Assembly: GCA_944331945.1 (NCBI GenBank) | Contig: CALVJC010000042.1 | Coordinates: 1 to 5,641, forward strand | Length of the DNA: 5,641 nucleotides | Reading direction: 5' to 3' | From: an uncultured Bacilli bacterium | GTDB taxonomy: Bacteria; Bacillota_I; Bacilli_A; RF39; UBA660 | Notes under the pieces: model-generated | The model's input: the letters and a program-made list of their open reading frames with translations, nothing else | Told to the model about the DNA's origin: nothing | Databases searched by the model: none | Position numbers and translations under genes: made by a program | Shown here: one piece after another, positions 1-5,641 of the stretch | Layout of the letters: each line of letters starts with the position of its first letter | How positions within the stretch are numbered: the stretch's first letter is position 1

Positions 1-555
1 ATATAACTCTTTTGTAATTCCTCCTACGACATCCGGTCTCTCAAATAAAACCGTAATCCCTTCACGGATATATTGATAACCTTTAATATGAGATGGTACT
101 CCTAACTCATGAAGAATTTTGGTAATGGAAACTTGTAAATTATTATAACGCATATCAATCGTTTTCTTACTATATTCATCATCATTATTACATTCTAAAA
201 TACGTCGCTCTAGCTCAGATAACTCAAAAGGTTTTAAAATAAAATAACTGATACCAAGCTCACTCGCTTCTCGAATCACATCTTGTGTATTAAAAGAAGT
301 TAAAACAATTACTTTCTTCATCAATTGTTTTTCTTTCATTTCTCTTAGTACCTGCATTCCATCTTTCTTTGGCATAATCAAATCTAACAAAATCACATCA
401 TACTGATCTTGATTATTTTCAATTAAGTCCATTCCTTCTACTCCATCATGAGCTTCTAAAGAAATATTAATTTCATCATGGTCTATAAAATATTCCTTTA
501 CCATATTGACTAGCTCTACATTATCATCAATCATTAATACGTTGGTTTTTTTCAT
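1..555 (-). CDS. spo0A: Spo0A, sporulation response regulator (3' end cut by left window edge)
   Basis: Spo0A is the phosphorelay-controlled DNA-binding response regulator that commits cells to sporulation; it acts in the cytoplasm on 0A-box promoters. The 185 visible codons show a complete receiver domain (about residues 4-121): acidic pair D10/D11, phospho-acceptor D58 in LLDLIMP, T86 in VLTSF, and K108-P109 in YFILKPF. A short linker (about 122-140) follows, then the start of the Spo0A C-terminal domain with the family signature ITKILHELGVPSHIKGY (144-160) and YIREGI. The recognition helix lies beyond the edge; a full protein is usually about 260 residues. The ATG at 553-555 is chosen because AAGGAG (561-566) sits 6 bases upstream; the in-frame ATG at 568-570 precedes that site. 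The C-terminal signature makes Spo0A far more likely than a generic response regulator. Family knowledge puts spoIVB upstream of spo0A in Bacillus and many clostridia; here an unrelated gene is there. Confidence 0.97.
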   Translation of the reverse strand, partial: MKKTNVLMIDDNVELVNMVKEYFIDHDEINISLEAHDGVEGMDLIENNQDQYDVILLDLIMPKKDGMQVLREMKEKQLMKKVIVLTSFNTQDVIREASELGISYFILKPFELSELERRILECNNDDEYSKKTIDMRYNNLQVSITKILHELGVPSHIKGYQYIREGITVLFERPDVVGGITKELY

Positions 556-560
556 TTTCT

Positions 561-566
561 CTCCTT
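561..566 (-). promoter_or_regulatory. Ribosome binding site of spo0A
   Basis: The minus strand reads AAGGAG, 5 bases from the ATG at 555 after the intervening AGAAA plus start context. It decides between two in-frame ATGs: the one at 570 lies upstream of this site and so cannot use it. Confidence 0.85.
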
Positions 567-572
567 CCATCT

Positions 573-599
573 ACTACCACGCATTAAAACTACCATGCA
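573..599. repeat. Two 11-base direct repeats in the spo0A leader
   Basis: On the minus strand TGCATGGTAGT (599 to 589) and TGCGTGGTAGT (583 to 573) differ at one base and are separated by 5 bases, giving a 16-base period. They begin at about the predicted transcription start and lie upstream of the ribosome binding site. They could be an operator for an unknown regulator or could be chance; the sequence shows only the repeat. Confidence 0.5.
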
Positions 600-604
600 A
601 GATC

Positions 605-633
605 ATTATATAACAGCAAAAGAAAAAATGATA
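605..633 (-). promoter_or_regulatory. Putative spo0A promoter (strong -10, weak -35)
   Basis: The minus strand carries a perfect TATAAT at 610-605, preceded by a T-rich tract. At a 17-base spacing the -35 position (633-628) reads TATCAT, a poor match to TTGACA. The transcription start would fall near 598, giving a leader of about 43 bases. A perfect -10 with a poor -35 fits a promoter that needs an activator, and a 0A box lies 20 bases further upstream. Start site and activator dependence are inference. Confidence 0.6.
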
Positions 634-637
634 GAGC

Positions 638-673
638 AAAAAAAAGAAGATTTTGTCGAATCCTCTAAAATCT
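638..673 (-). terminator. Possible weak intrinsic terminator after the 169-codon gene
   Basis: On the minus strand AGATTTT (673-667) can pair with AAAATCT (654-648) across a 12-base loop. The sequence then runs through TC into eight T residues (645-638). The upstream arm overlaps the stop codon of the preceding gene. The 7-bp stem has only one G-C pair, so termination would be weak and some read-through into spo0A is likely. Confidence 0.45.
653..660. promoter_or_regulatory. 0A box (Spo0A binding site)
   Basis: The plus strand reads TTGTCGAA (TTCGACAA on the minus strand), an exact match to the known Spo0A box core TGNCGAA with its preferred T. It is the only exact copy I noticed in the window, and it lies about 55-62 bases upstream of the predicted spo0A transcription start. 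Location in front of spo0A supports autoregulation, as known in Bacillus subtilis. The site overlaps the loop and 3' arm of the terminator-like hairpin. Confidence 0.75.
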
Positions 674-1181
674 AATTCTGCTTCATCTTTTTTACAAGCA
701 CTTTCCCATATTCATCCGTTTCTAATTTTGGTACCGTTGCAGAAATAGCATAGCCTTTAGGCATTATATCGCGATCATATTTATAAGATTCAAAAGAATA
801 TCCTTCTTTTTCCACTAATTCTTTCAAATGAGAGGGACGAAAAAAGTAACTAACTTCTTTATCAAGAGAAACAGAAACAATAGGATCTTTTGTATTTTTT
901 AAGTAACGAATATAATTATCTACAGTAATAACTTTAAGAGATAAAGACTGCAAAAAATCAGTCACCTCATCTTTTATATTTGGAAAAAAATTACAAGTAA
1001 AACTTACTGCGATATCACCAAATAAGTGATTTTGAGCCTGCAGCTCAATCATAGGTGTAATTTCCTTTTGATAAAAATCCTCCGCCTGTCCTTTAAAAAA
1101 CTCTTCTATTTTTTCAATTTCAGCAAGAGCTTGTTCCATAGCTTTTACTCTCATTTTAATTGCTTCTTCTTTATTTGGCAT
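672..1181 (-). CDS. Hypothetical protein, 169 residues, unknown function
   Basis: I do not recognise this protein. It appears soluble and cytosolic, with no signal peptide or membrane segment. Residues 4-50 are rich in E, K, A and Q and look like a long helix or coiled coil (KMRVKAMEQALAEIEKIEEF). Residues 55-115 look like an alpha/beta segment (IAVSFTC, LKVITVDNYIRYL, IVSVSLD), followed by YFFRPSHLKELVEKEGYSF, and the end is basic (KKMKQN). The start at 1181 is chosen because GGGAGG (1190-1195) lies 8 bases upstream; a longer reading from 1220 would run into the end of tpiA and begin with an unlikely IAYNLVIWEVLV stretch. The gene starts 25 bases after tpiA, so it is probably the last gene of the pgk transcript. 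It precedes spo0A in the same direction, but a sporulation role is only a guess from position. Confidence 0.85.
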   Translation of the reverse strand: MPNKEEAIKMRVKAMEQALAEIEKIEEFFKGQAEDFYQKEITPMIELQAQNHLFGDIAVSFTCNFFPNIKDEVTDFLQSLSLKVITVDNYIRYLKNTKDPIVSVSLDKEVSYFFRPSHLKELVEKEGYSFESYKYDRDIMPKGYAISATVPKLETDEYGKVLVKKMKQN

Positions 1182-1189
1182 AACCAAAA

Positions 1190-1195
1190 CCTCCC
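1190..1195 (-). promoter_or_regulatory. Ribosome binding site of the 169-codon gene
   Basis: The minus strand reads GGGAGG, 8 bases before the ATG at 1181. It sits in the 25-base gap after tpiA and rules out the longer start at 1220, which would place this site inside the coding sequence. Confidence 0.75.
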
Positions 1196-1206
1196 ATATA
1201 ACAAGA

Positions 1207-1887
1207 TTATAGGCGATCACATAAGGTTTGTAAAGCTTTCAAATCAAGAGAAATACCACCTAAAAGAAAGCCATCAAGCCCCTTGATCTGTTTTAACAAT
1301 AAAACGTTCTCCTCATTCACACTTCCACCATACAAAACAGGATAAGAATAATGTTCTTTGATCATTGAAAGGACTTTTTCTATCTCTTTATTTTCTGGAA
1401 CATCTCCTGTCCCAATCGCATAAATCGGTTCATAAGCAATCAAAAGAGAATCATAAGATTGTCCTTCAAGAAAAAAGGAAAGTTGTTCTTTGATACTTTC
1501 TAAGGTTTTCCCTTGATCGTGTTCTTCCTTCGTATCTCCTACACAAAGAATAGGAATAAGACCAGCTTTTATTGCCTGTTCTAACTTTTTCTTGGACTCA
1601 GAAAGACTCTCCTTAAAACATTTTTCTCTTTCACTATGATGAATAATACTGAATCTTGCCCCCAAAGAATACATGGCCTCTGCCGAAACACTTCCGGTGT
1701 AAGATCCAAATGGATAAGAAGAAACATCTTGGCATCCTAAAACAATATCTTCAAAATAAGGAAGATAACAACTACTAGGACAAACAATCATCGTATGTCC
1801 CTTACTATCAAACTTCTTATAATCTTCCACATACTTTAAAATTTCCTCTTTCGTAAAATGACTTTTATGATTTAAAGCTAGTATCAT
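1207..1887 (-). CDS. tpiA: Triosephosphate isomerase, short divergent form
   Basis: The enzyme interconverts dihydroxyacetone phosphate and glyceraldehyde 3-phosphate in cytosolic glycolysis. The 226-residue protein keeps the catalytic set: N6 and K8 in LNHK (family NWK), H84 in HHSERE (family GHSERR), E153 in AYEPIYAIGTG, mobile loop 6 at 154-162, phosphate-binding YGGSV (186-190) and LLGGISL (208-214). Oddities: about 25 residues shorter than the usual ~250; W replaced by H in the first motif; loop 3 reads YTGS rather than YTGE; CVGD rather than CVGE; CQD where AQN is common. The start at 1887 is supported by AAGGAG (1895-1900) 7 bases upstream and by the beta-1 strand beginning at once; an extension to 1971 would add a basic stretch that is out-of-frame glycosyltransferase sequence. 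The start overlaps the glycosyltransferase gene by 23 bases, suggesting translational coupling. Retention of all catalytic residues argues for an active enzyme. Confidence 0.95.
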   Translation of the reverse strand: MILALNHKSHFTKEEILKYVEDYKKFDSKGHTMIVCPSSCYLPYFEDIVLGCQDVSSYPFGSYTGSVSAEAMYSLGARFSIIHHSEREKCFKESLSESKKKLEQAIKAGLIPILCVGDTKEEHDQGKTLESIKEQLSFFLEGQSYDSLLIAYEPIYAIGTGDVPENKEIEKVLSMIKEHYSYPVLYGGSVNEENVLLLKQIKGLDGFLLGGISLDLKALQTLCDRL

Positions 1888-3136
1888 CTTTTTTCTCCTT
1901 CTTTTTAAAAATTTTCTTAAACGTATTGGTAACAAAAGTAGATAAATCTTTTTTATTATGATGTTTTTCAATCGCTTTTTGATAAACCGCTTCTACACTA
2001 GTAGCGAATTGCTCTAAAGAATATTTTTCAATCGATTTTCTACCATTCTTTTTTAACTCTTCGAGTTTAGTAGGAGAAAAAGCCAAATCCTTTAAAAGAG
2101 CAGCACATTCTTCTTCCGTTTGAAAGTAATACCCATTCACGCCCTCTTCTACCATATCTTCAAAAGCAGTATCACGAATGCAAGTAACTGGTAAATCAGC
2201 AGCAAGAGCTTCAATCACAGTTAAACCTTGCGTTTCAGTAATGGAAGCAGTAATGAAACAATTGGCCATGTGATAATAAAGAGGAACATCTGTCCAAGCT
2301 ACTTTTCCTGCAAATACCACCACATTTTCCACATCAAGCATCTTACTATCCGCTTCATATCGTTCTCGATCGGGTCCATCGCCCACAATCAACAACTTAA
2401 TATTCGAATAATGTTTCTTAATTCTTTGCATGACTCTTAATAAAAAATCAATATTCTTCTCTTGTGCTAACCTTCCAACAAATAAAACAACAAAGTCCTT
2501 CTTCCGAAATCCATAACTCTTCCGTAACTTTTCTACTTTCTTTAAATCTACATTTTCTCGATAAAATCTTTTCGCATCAATTCCTGTCGGGATCACATAA
2601 ATATCTTTATCATAATGATATTCTTCTCGAAAAACGCGATAGGTTTTATTCGTCGGAACAATAAAGGCATCTGCCGTATTATCACAATAAAATTTCGATA
2701 AATATTCCACTACTTTTTTACAACCCAAATCAAAAAGTTTATGATTACGGGAAACATAATAAGTATAATCTTTATACATGGTATGATAAGTATGCACCAA
2801 AGGAATATGATACTGTTTTGCCATAAGTCGCGCAAAAAGTCCAATCGTACTTTCTGTATGAGAATGAATGACATCAAGATTCCAGTCTTTAATTTGATTA
2901 ATAATCCGAACCGGATAAATACTCGTTACCCGATAATCATAAATCCCAATCGGAATACCCGGCACTTTTAAAATCCGTTTTTCTTCATCATAATGATAAG
3001 TCGAAGAATCTTGACCTACCGTTACGACATAAACAGTATGACCTTTTTCCTCTAAGGCCCCTTTTAAAGTTTCAATACTAGTAGATACTCCATTAATAAA
3101 TGGTGGATAACTATCCGTAAACATGCCGATTCTCAT
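1865..3136 (-). CDS. GT4 glycosyltransferase, likely 1,2-diacylglycerol alpha-glucosyltransferase
   Basis: This 423-residue GT-B fold protein of family GT4 most resembles the monoglucosyl-diacylglycerol synthases of Acholeplasma and cocci, which transfer glucose from UDP-glucose to diacylglycerol at the inner membrane face. The N-terminal domain opens with MRIGMFTDSYPPFINGVSTS (glycine loop at G16) and has HSHTESTIG (91-99) and HTYHTMYKDYTYY (115-127). The linker is VIPTGID (181-187). The C-terminal domain has FVGRLAQEKN (219-228; R222 and K227 for donor phosphates), VGDGP (251-255) and the E-x7-E motif from E301 to E309. Residues 391-423 are very basic (FKKIFKKKEKK), fitting attachment to anionic membrane. 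The start at 3136 has AAGGAGGG (3147-3154) upstream; a longer start at 3178 lacks support. It overlaps the flippase-like gene by 26 bases. The family is sure; the acceptor lipid and sugar are inferred. Confidence 0.9.
   Translation of the reverse strand: MRIGMFTDSYPPFINGVSTSIETLKGALEEKGHTVYVVTVGQDSSTYHYDEEKRILKVPGIPIGIYDYRVTSIYPVRIINQIKDWNLDVIHSHTESTIGLFARLMAKQYHIPLVHTYHTMYKDYTYYVSRNHKLFDLGCKKVVEYLSKFYCDNTADAFIVPTNKTYRVFREEYHYDKDIYVIPTGIDAKRFYRENVDLKKVEKLRKSYGFRKKDFVVLFVGRLAQEKNIDFLLRVMQRIKKHYSNIKLLIVGDGPDRERYEADSKMLDVENVVVFAGKVAWTDVPLYYHMANCFITASITETQGLTVIEALAADLPVTCIRDTAFEDMVEEGVNGYYFQTEEECAALLKDLAFSPTKLEELKKNGRKSIEKYSLEQFATSVEAVYQKAIEKHHNKKDLSTFVTNTFKKIFKKKEKKDDTSFKS
1895..1900 (-). promoter_or_regulatory. 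Ribosome binding site of tpiA
   Basis: The minus strand reads AAGGAG, 7 bases before the ATG at 1887, within the last codons of the glycosyltransferase gene. It fixes the short 226-residue form of the isomerase as the real product. Confidence 0.8.
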
Positions 3137-4142
3137 TTTTTTTATGCCCTCCTTGATGGATATTAAACATAATAGCACCTATTATCATACCAAAATAATA
3201 AGTAATAAAACGCCATACGATCATAATAGCATTCAATTCACTGGTTGGTAAAAAGTTCGCAAACATCTGCAAGAAACCATATTCAATTCCTCCTGTCGCA
3301 CCTGGGATCGGAACAAAAGCCCCAATAATTAAAACATAAGCCGAAGCGACAAGAGAGTTGATTAAAGTAAGAGACGTAAAATCATGCAAGCTATAAGTTA
3401 AAACGAAAGGAATAGCATAATAACAAGCAAGCGCCAAAAGATTTAATAAAATTCCTCCTACAAAGAATTTTTTTCTTTTGGAAATTTCTTTTGTATATTG
3501 ATGAAAATCTGTAAGTCTCTCTTCCCATTTCGCTTTCGCCGCTTCTTTATCCTTCACAAACTTAAGCTTACTACTAATATGAATGACAATGCGCATCACA
3601 AAATGCGTAAATTTTTTACTTAAAGCCAAAAATAAAAGAAAAATAGCAACTATCGTATTAATCGCAAAACCAAGGACAATTAAATTTTTTAAAAGAGCAT
3701 TGTTTTGCAATATTCCTGTCGCTGCATTATAACAAACGGCAAAAATACCAAAGATCACTAAAGCAAGCTGATAAACAATAAAATTTTGCATAATAATATT
3801 AGTCGCTCTCGTCGTTCGAATACCATGTTCACGCAACATATAAATTTCCATGGGTTGACCCCCAGAAGAAAATGGGGTAATACCATTAAAAAACTGCGTA
3901 ATCATAGCATGTTCCACGGCATCTTTTAACCGAAACTTTTCTTTTTGATGAACTCTTAAATAATTAACCAAAGCTTGAAAAAAGATATAAAGAAAGTAAA
4001 GGCCAAAAGCAAGAGCAATAAAAAAGAAATCCATCCGCCCAAAGACAGATAAAGTAGAAGCAAAATTATCTTTTAAAACAAGAATTAAGACAAGAAAAGT
4101 AATCAAAAAAAGAATAATACTATTTCGTTTAATATGCTTCAT
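3111..4142 (-). CDS. Flippase-like polytopic membrane protein (LPG_synthase_TM / PF03706 type)
   Basis: This 343-residue integral membrane protein resembles the N-terminal transmembrane part of MprF and its stand-alone relatives (flippase-like domain family), which are linked to lipid translocation or export of modified lipids. Hydrophobic segments lie at about residues 7-24, 37-58, 118-138, 150-174, 227-250, 260-280 and 303-327, with a charged cytosolic stretch at 192-226. Family motifs are FFNGITPFSSGGQPMEIYML (84-103) and FVPIPGATGGIEYGF (276-290), with E99 and E287 conserved-looking. There is no C-terminal lysyltransferase domain, so it is not full MprF. The ATG at 4142 overlaps the preceding stop as ATGA and has only a weak, distant GGAAAGGA upstream, suggesting coupled translation. 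Overlap with the glycosyltransferase gene suggests that it handles that enzyme's glycolipid product; this pairing is inference, and the actual substrate is unknown. Confidence 0.9.
   Translation of the reverse strand: MKHIKRNSIILFLITFLVLILVLKDNFASTLSVFGRMDFFFIALAFGLYFLYIFFQALVNYLRVHQKEKFRLKDAVEHAMITQFFNGITPFSSGGQPMEIYMLREHGIRTTRATNIIMQNFIVYQLALVIFGIFAVCYNAATGILQNNALLKNLIVLGFAINTIVAIFLLFLALSKKFTHFVMRIVIHISSKLKFVKDKEAAKAKWEERLTDFHQYTKEISKRKKFFVGGILLNLLALACYYAIPFVLTYSLHDFTSLTLINSLVASAYVLIIGAFVPIPGATGGIEYGFLQMFANFLPTSELNAIMIVWRFITYYFGMIIGAIMFNIHQGGHKKNENRHVYG
3147..3154 (-). promoter_or_regulatory. Ribosome binding site of the glycosyltransferase gene
   Basis: The minus strand reads AAGGAGGG, 10 bases before the ATG at 3136 and inside the end of the flippase-like gene. 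It selects the start that gives the family-typical N-terminus MRIGMFTD. Confidence 0.8.
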
Positions 4143-4642
4143 GAATAAGAACGATTCCTTTCCTTTTTCTTATCTTCTCCACAAGCTAACATATAAACAT
4201 TTTCTTGCTCCTCTACTCCTAAGGATTCAAATCCATATTTTTCCAATATATGACTTGTTTTTCGATTACATTGTTTCATTTTTACAAACACTTCTTCCAC
4301 TTTTAAATCCGCAAGCACATAAGAAAGAGCAAAGGGAACTATCTCTCTTTTTTCTTGTTCTTTAATCAAGTCAGGAAAAGAAAGAAAACAACGTTTCATA
4401 TCCTTTTCCATTTGAACTTTACAATAATCTTGTATTTTATCGTCTTCGAAAAAAGCCAAATATTGACAAAGCACAGGAGATACCAGACTGTTCTTTTGAT
4501 AGTCTTCTTCTCTCTGCCTTTTTTGAATCGCTAACAATTCCCCTGCTGCATTATCAATTCCTTGATGAAGACAAAAGTCATTCATTTGCTCTACCTGTTT
4601 ATTATTATAAGGATTTATAACTTCTACTTTCTTTGCTTGCAT
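4139..4642 (-). CDS. GNAT-like acetyltransferase, divergent, substrate unknown
   Basis: The 167-residue soluble protein carries a C-terminal segment typical of GNAT acetyltransferases: KVEEVFVKMKQCNRKTSHILEKYGFESLG is spread over residues 114-142, matching the family's strand, N-x-x-S-x-x-x-L-E-K-x-GF-x-x-x-G pattern. The upstream part is unusual: residues 31-80 are rich in Q, K, E and D, and I cannot see the Q/R-x-x-G-x-G/A acetyl-CoA phosphate loop, which would be expected near residues 100-110 (VPFALSYVLADL). It may therefore bind acetyl-CoA in an altered way or be a non-catalytic member. The tail (GEDKKKERNRSYS) is highly charged. The ATG at 4642 has GAGGGG (4655-4660) 12 bases upstream, formed by the last codons of pgk. 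It lies 9 bases after pgk and its stop overlaps the flippase-like start as ATGA, placing it inside the operon. Confidence 0.75.
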   Translation of the reverse strand: MQAKKVEVINPYNNKQVEQMNDFCLHQGIDNAAGELLAIQKRQREEDYQKNSLVSPVLCQYLAFFEDDKIQDYCKVQMEKDMKRCFLSFPDLIKEQEKREIVPFALSYVLADLKVEEVFVKMKQCNRKTSHILEKYGFESLGVEEQENVYMLACGEDKKKERNRSYS

Positions 4643-4651
4643 ACTACCATA

Positions 4652-5641
4652 CTACCCCTCTTTAATATTAATTAGTCCTGGCATTTCCTTTCCTTCTAAG
4701 AATTCAAGGGTTGCTCCTCCCCCTGTAGAAACATGATAAAGAGAATCTGCAACACCAGCTTGATTCGCTGCCGCTACAATATCTCCACCACCTAAAACAG
4801 TTTTTATCTGTTCACGATATTCTTTTAGATAAGAAAGAATCTCTTGAGTTCCTTTTTGATAATTAGAAAACTCATACACTCCAAGAGGCCCATTCCATAA
4901 AACCATTTTAGCATCTTTTAAATGATTTTGAAATAAAGTAATACTATTCTTTCCTAAGTCAAGTCCCATATCATCAAAATCAAGCTTCGTAATATCTTTC
5001 TCCTCATAAGGAGTATCATTACTATATTCACGACTACAACGAACATCAACTGGTAAAATAATTTTGTTACCATAGTCTTTTAATATATTTTGGCAAAAAG
5101 ACAAAGAGTCTTGATCCACCAAAGAATTACCTACCTCATAACCTTCTGCTTTTAAAAAGGTAAAGGCCATTCCTCCTCCAATCAACATTTTATCACATTT
5201 GGAAATCAAATTTTGTATTAATCCAATTTTATCTGCTACTTTCGCTCCACCTAAAATGATGACAAAAGGTCTCTCTGGATCAAATAGGGTAGATAAGGCA
5301 TTTACTTCTTTCTCTACTAAAAATCCAATTCCACTATCTAAATACTTACTAATACCCGCATTGGAAGCATGAGCACGATGAAGAGTTCCAAAAGCATCAT
5401 TGATAAAGATATCTCCAAGCGAAGCCCAATAACGAGATAACTCATCATCACAACCGCTTTCTTTTTTACCATCCAAATCCTCATAACGAGTATTTTGAAG
5501 CAGTACAACTTCCGAAGGCTTCATCGAAGCAATCGCTTTTTCCACTTCTTCCCCTCTTGTTTCAGTCACAAAAGTAATAGGGCATGGAAGTAACTCTCGC
5601 AAACGATCGGCTACCACCTCAAGATTATTTTTTTCTTTATC
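4652..5641 (-). CDS. pgk: Phosphoglycerate kinase (5' end cut by right window edge)
   Basis: The enzyme transfers phosphate from 1,3-bisphosphoglycerate to ADP, the first ATP-forming step of glycolysis, in the cytoplasm. The open frame continues through the right edge: 329 codons are visible, from DKEKNNLEVVADRL onward, so about 65-70 N-terminal residues (including the first substrate-binding motifs) are missing. The codon at 5617 is an internal GTG, not the start. Visible motifs, numbered from the edge: NDAFGTLHRAHAS (81-93), GGAKVADKI (131-139), GGGMAFTFLK (155-164), WNGPLGVYE (249-257), GGGDIVAA (284-291) and STGGGATLE (305-313). The usual LEN-x-RF substrate motif reads LQNTRY (48-53), keeping the arginine. 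The frame is intact to the TAG stop. It is the first visible gene of a tightly packed run; in many Firmicutes pgk is directly followed by tpiA, whereas here three genes intervene. Confidence 0.98.
   Translation of the reverse strand, partial: DKEKNNLEVVADRLRELLPCPITFVTETRGEEVEKAIASMKPSEVVLLQNTRYEDLDGKKESGCDDELSRYWASLGDIFINDAFGTLHRAHASNAGISKYLDSGIGFLVEKEVNALSTLFDPERPFVIILGGAKVADKIGLIQNLISKCDKMLIGGGMAFTFLKAEGYEVGNSLVDQDSLSFCQNILKDYGNKIILPVDVRCSREYSNDTPYEEKDITKLDFDDMGLDLGKNSITLFQNHLKDAKMVLWNGPLGVYEFSNYQKGTQEILSYLKEYREQIKTVLGGGDIVAAANQAGVADSLYHVSTGGGATLEFLEGKEMPGLINIKEG

Noticed and set aside
1..555. Truncated pseudogene or stand-alone receiver protein
   Set aside because: The frame is open to the window edge and already enters the Spo0A-specific C-terminal domain; the truncation is due to the window.
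553..570. Upstream in-frame ATG at 568-570 as the spo0A start
   Set aside because: It lies ahead of the AAGGAG at 561-566, which is ideally placed for the ATG at 553-555, and Spo0A proteins usually begin just before the first receiver strand.
658..666. Sigma-H -35-like element (AGAGGATTC on the minus strand) in front of spo0A
   Set aside because: It resembles the RnAGGAWWW consensus, but no GAAT-type -10 follows at the needed spacing, and the bases are explained by the 0A box and hairpin.
1888..1971. 28-residue basic and hydrophobic N-terminal extension of triosephosphate isomerase, as a membrane anchor
   Set aside because: The stretch is the out-of-frame reading of the glycosyltransferase 3' end; a good ribosome binding site precedes the shorter start.
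3111..4142. Full-length MprF (lysyl-phosphatidylglycerol synthase)
   Set aside because: The protein ends after the membrane domain, and the next gene is a glycosyltransferase rather than an aminoacyl-transfer domain.
4141..4365. Plus-strand open frames opposite the minus-strand genes (also 1026-1286, 2228-2440, 2464-2664, 2741-2971)
   Set aside because: They give low-complexity, family-less peptides lying antisense to confidently assigned genes.
1..5641. Mycoplasma-type genetic code (TGA as tryptophan), suggested by AT-richness
   Set aside because: The GNAT-like gene ends in TGA within a tight ATGA overlap, and the other genes are intact under the standard bacterial code.

Overview
The window is a compact, AT-rich stretch (roughly one-third G+C by eye) in which every supported gene lies on the minus strand. 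In transcription order, right to left, these are: pgk (5' end off the right edge), a small GNAT-like protein, a polytopic flippase-like membrane protein, a GT4 glycosyltransferase, a short triosephosphate isomerase, a 169-residue protein of unknown function, and spo0A (3' end off the left edge). Strong AAGGAG-type ribosome binding sites, the low G+C and the presence of Spo0A point to a low-GC, endospore-forming Firmicute (Bacillota). The AT-richness and the alpha-glucosyl-diacylglycerol-synthase-like enzyme would suit an Erysipelotrichia/Mollicutes-side lineage of Bacilli, but that placement is inference. TGA is used as a stop, so the code is the standard bacterial one.

Right part (1865-5641): pgk is followed after 9 bases by the GNAT-like gene. 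That gene overlaps the flippase-like gene by 4 bases (ATGA), and the flippase-like gene overlaps the glycosyltransferase gene by 26 bases. The flippase-like and glycosyltransferase pair looks like a membrane glycolipid module: a cytosolic GT4 enzyme with a very basic C-terminal tail and a multi-spanning PF03706-type partner.

Middle part (672-1887): the glycosyltransferase gene overlaps tpiA by 23 bases, and tpiA is followed 25 bases later by a 169-codon gene I do not recognise. The spacing from pgk to this gene suggests one polycistronic transcript in which a lipid-glycosylation module is inserted between two glycolytic genes.

Left part (1-671): a 116-base gap separates the unknown gene from spo0A, the master regulator of sporulation. 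The gap holds an AT-rich terminator-like hairpin with a T tract, a perfect 0A box (TTGTCGAA on the plus strand) lying inside that hairpin, a perfect TATAAT -10 hexamer without a good -35, and two 11-base near-identical direct repeats just downstream of the predicted transcription start. This looks like an autoregulated spo0A promoter. No mobile elements, CRISPR arrays, tRNAs or rRNAs were seen. No gene-free stretch exceeds 300 bases.
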